DNA from: Polaribacter butkevichii
GTDB taxonomy: Bacteria; Bacteroidota; Bacteroidia; Flavobacteriales; Flavobacteriaceae
Reading direction: 5' to 3'
DNA: 64,000 bases
Assembly (NCBI RefSeq): GCF_038024105.1
Contig: NZ_CP150661.1
Coordinates: 2,375,001-2,439,000, forward strand
Below are positions 61,733-64,000 of the stretch, in pieces. The position numbers and the translations under genes were made by a program. Under the pieces are notes generated by a model. It saw nothing but the letters and a program-made list of their open reading frames with translations. It searched no databases and was not told where the DNA came from. Each line of letters opens with the position of its first letter. Positions within the stretch are counted from its first letter, which is position 1.

Positions 61733-63589
61733 TTATTCTACCGTAACCGATTTTGCTAAATTTCGAGGTTGATCTACATTTTTTCCTAACATCACTGCAA
61801 TATGATATGATAGTAACTGAAAAGGAATTGTTGTTAACAAAGGAGATAACGCTTCTTCTGTTTCAGGAATTTCAATAACATGATCTGCTATTTCTCTAAC
61901 CTGTACATCGCCTTCTGTAACAATTGCAATAATTTTACCAGCTCTAGATTTTATTTCCTGAATATTACTAACTACTTTTTCGTAATGACCTTTATTGGTT
62001 GCAATTACAAAAATTGGCATATTTTCATCAATTAAAGCAATAGGTCCGTGTTTCATTTCTGCTGCCGGATACCCTTCTGCATGAATGTAAGAAATTTCTT
62101 TTAATTTTAATGCTCCTTCTAATGCTACCGGAAAATTAAAACCTCTACCCAGGTATAAACAATTTTTTGCATCTTTATAAACAGCAGCTATTTCTTTAAC
62201 TTTTTCATCAATTTTTAAAAGAGCTTCTACTTTTGCAGGAATTAATTGCATTCTTTGTAGAAACGTTCTAAGTTCTGTTTTAGAAATTGTTCCTTTTTTA
62301 GAAGCTAACTTTAAAGCAATTAAAGTTAAAACAGTAATTTGTGTTGTAAATGCCTTTGTAGAGGCTACACCTATTTCTGGTCCTGCATGTGTATAAGCAC
62401 CAGCATCGGTTTCTCTTGCAATAGAAGAACCTACAACATTACAAATTCCAAAAACAAATGCGCCTTTAGATTTTGCTAGTTTTATTGCAGCAAGTGTATC
62501 TGCGGTTTCACCAGATTGTGAAATAGCAATTACAACATCTTTTGAAGTAATAATTGGGTTTCTATATCTAAATTCCGAAGCATACTCAACCTCTACAGGG
62601 ATACGAGCTTTGTCTTCAATAAGGTATTCTCCAACCAAACCAGCATGCCAAGAGGTACCACAAGCAACAATGATAATTCTTTCTGCATTTAAGAATTTAT
62701 TCATGTGGTTGTCTACACCTGCCATTCTTATAATTCCTTCATCAGCAAGCATTCTCCCTCTATAGGTATCTATAATAGCTTTGGGTTGTTCATGAATTTC
62801 TTTTAACATGAAATGATCATAACCCCCTTTTTCTATTTGATCTAAGCTCATTTTTAGTTGCTGAATATTGGCATCAACCATCGTATCGTCCTTAATCTTA
62901 CGAACTTTAATCCCTTTACCAATTTTAATGATCGCTAATTCTTCATCTTCTAAATAAATAGCATCCTTAGTATATTCTATAAAAGGTGAAGCATCTGAAG
63001 CTACAAAAAATTCTTTATTTTCTTTTCCTACTCCAATTGCAATTGGGCTTCCTAAACGAGCAATTACTAACTCGTTTGGCTTTGTTTTATCAAAAACAGC
63101 TATAGCATAAGCACCAATAACATTATTTAACGCTAATTGTACTGCCTTACCAAGTTTACAGTTTTCTTGTTTTTTTACTTCTTCAATTAAATTAACAAGT
63201 ACTTCTGTATCCGTGTCACTTTTAAAAGTGTATCCTCTAGATATTAGTTCTTTTCTAAGAGAATCATAATTTTCTATAATTCCGTTATGAACAATTACTA
63301 ATTCTCCAGATTGAGAAATATGTGGATGAGAATTAACATCATTAGGAACACCATGTGTAGCCCAACGTGTATGACCAATTCCTAAATTTCCTTTTCTTCT
63401 TTTTTCTTCTTTACTTGTTATTTCTTCTAAATCAGAAACTTTTCCTTTAGTTTTAGAAAGATGTATTTCTTTACCATCGTACAGCATCACTCCTGCACTA
63501 TCGTAACCACGATATTCTAGCCTTTTTAAGCCACTTATCACTATTGGGTAAGCTTCTCTAAAACCGATATAGCCAGTTATTCCACACAT
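61733..63589 (-). CDS. glmS: Glutamine-fructose-6-phosphate aminotransferase (isomerizing)
   Basis: 618 residues; makes glucosamine 6-phosphate for peptidoglycan and lipopolysaccharide. The N-terminal glutaminase domain starts MCGITGYIGF with catalytic Cys2 (first residue after Met removal), and has GHTRWATHG and HNGIIENY. Two SIS domains follow (CGTSWHAGLVGEY ~300; GRGFNFPVALEGALKLKEISYIHAEG ~475-500), ending PRNLAKSVTVE. It starts 21 nt after the DUF4270 gene and probably shares its transcript. Confidence 0.97.
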   Translation of the reverse strand: MCGITGYIGFREAYPIVISGLKRLEYRGYDSAGVMLYDGKEIHLSKTKGKVSDLEEITSKEEKRRKGNLGIGHTRWATHGVPNDVNSHPHISQSGELVIVHNGIIENYDSLRKELISRGYTFKSDTDTEVLVNLIEEVKKQENCKLGKAVQLALNNVIGAYAIAVFDKTKPNELVIARLGSPIAIGVGKENKEFFVASDASPFIEYTKDAIYLEDEELAIIKIGKGIKVRKIKDDTMVDANIQQLKMSLDQIEKGGYDHFMLKEIHEQPKAIIDTYRGRMLADEGIIRMAGVDNHMNKFLNAERIIIVACGTSWHAGLVGEYLIEDKARIPVEVEYASEFRYRNPIITSKDVVIAISQSGETADTLAAIKLAKSKGAFVFGICNVVGSSIARETDAGAYTHAGPEIGVASTKAFTTQITVLTLIALKLASKKGTISKTELRTFLQRMQLIPAKVEALLKIDEKVKEIAAVYKDAKNCLYLGRGFNFPVALEGALKLKEISYIHAEGYPAAEMKHGPIALIDENMPIFVIATNKGHYEKVVSNIQEIKSRAGKIIAIVTEGDVQVREIADHVIEIPETEEALSPLLTTIPFQLLSYHIAVMLGKNVDQPRNLAKSVTVE

Positions 63590-63610
63590 AACAATTATTT
63601 TTTTATTTAG

Positions 63611-64000
63611 TTAGTTCTTCTTTTCTGAATATGAAATCTTAAACTCTGCTCTTTTAGCTCCGTTTATAGCAGATTGATTTAAAAGCGTAACCGCTTTTGG
63701 ATTCCAATTATAGTTCTTAAAAACAGTATCTGTAACCGTTTGTAAATCTGTTGAGTTAATTACTTTTAATCTTAATTTTGGCGAATAATCCGTTTCATCA
63801 CTTAAGATATCTGAAATATAATCTGTAATTTTAAAAGTATATTTCTGTACCGTTTCTTCATTAATAATCTCTTTTTCCAACACACCTCCAAAAGAAGTTA
63901 TTCCTTCTGTGTAAACATCTTTTATTTGGCTATAAACAGGGTTCGCTACATCTTCATTACTTTTATAAAGATACAAACGATAAGGAAGTGCAGTTACGTC
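63611..64000 (-). CDS. DUF4270 family protein, C-terminal part (5' end outside window)
   Basis: The frame is open to the right edge of the window (DVTALPYRLYLYKSNED upstream of the visible part), so only the last ~129 residues are seen. YSQIKDVYTEGITSFGG, SPKLRLKVIN and LNQSAINGAKRAEFKISYS fit the end of DUF4270 proteins, Bacteroidetes lipoproteins of unknown function that commonly precede glmS. A start codon within the window (TTG at 63976) is not the real one. Confidence 0.75.
   Translation of the reverse strand, partial: DVTALPYRLYLYKSNEDVANPVYSQIKDVYTEGITSFGGVLEKEIINEETVQKYTFKITDYISDILSDETDYSPKLRLKVINSTDLQTVTDTVFKNYNWNPKAVTLLNQSAINGAKRAEFKISYSEKKN

Overview
The window is chromosomal DNA of a marine-type member of Bacteroidetes, family Flavobacteriaceae (a Polaribacter/Tenacibaculum-like organism is my inference, not a proven identity). 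The evidence is the low G+C content, the 2380-residue type IX secretion/gliding protein SprA in a ruvA-sprA-gcvH-vanZ arrangement, a type IX C-terminal sorting domain, a RemB-like gliding protein, DUF5686 and DUF4270 proteins, a ribonucleotide reductase whose ATP-cone sits on NrdB, and repeated promoter elements of the Bacteroidetes form TAnnTTTG.

Layout. 1-3670: end of a MocR/PdxR-like regulator, umuC, a small zinc-ribbon ORF, umuD, then a repeat-rich stretch with a broken HTH gene. 3673-15825: S9 peptidase, tadA, dxs, a large sorted BNR protein with a small lipoprotein, dgt, a META-domain lipoprotein and nhaA. 15826-19800: repeats and a palindromic element, nrdB-nrdA, a cold-shock gene. 19884-24922: heme A synthase, GC-rich tandem repeats, moaE, moaD, a DUF3817 protein and a DUF5686 protein. 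25142-36724: maeB-ruvA-sprA-gcvH-vanZ followed by a tonB gene. 37075-40839: YwqK-like protein, dodecin, MscS channel, tsaB and a TolC protein. 40961-46109: cytochrome oxidase assembly and subunit genes (cyoE, two subunit III genes, subunit IV, Sco, DUF420). 46309-53340: RemB-like protein, a sugar N-acetyltransferase, deoC, two more tonB genes, DUF3109, MarC and a short FAD protein. 53341-61487: a signalling locus. 61733-64000: glmS and the end of a DUF4270 gene.

The most unusual part is 53400-61490. A 1866-residue sensor histidine kinase with a membrane N-terminus and a long PAS array overlaps a LuxR-type response regulator gene. Downstream lie two paralogous receiver-only response regulators, each convergent with repeated intergenic DNA. 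The repeat occurs four times (one copy beside the first receiver gene, three in tandem beside the second). Every copy has its own promoter (TTG, exactly 20 nt, TATmTTTG), no ORF, an AT-rich hairpin with a run of 5-7 C in its loop, and an intrinsic terminator hairpin whose loop also holds 5-6 C. I read these as four related small RNAs of about 120-140 nt. A 15-bp dyad (TAAGCAwwATGCTTA) precedes both receiver genes and a half-site precedes the kinase, suggesting one regulon. This sRNA/receiver module is the best candidate here for an undescribed system.

Other points: three TonB paralogs plus a TonB-C-like domain fused to the RemB-like barrel protein; a MocR-like protein that has apparently lost its PLP lysine; a cytochrome oxidase subunit III with a 118-residue insertion; an Sco-like protein without its cysteines; and frequent TTG start codons. 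All names come from reading the translated sequence without database searches.
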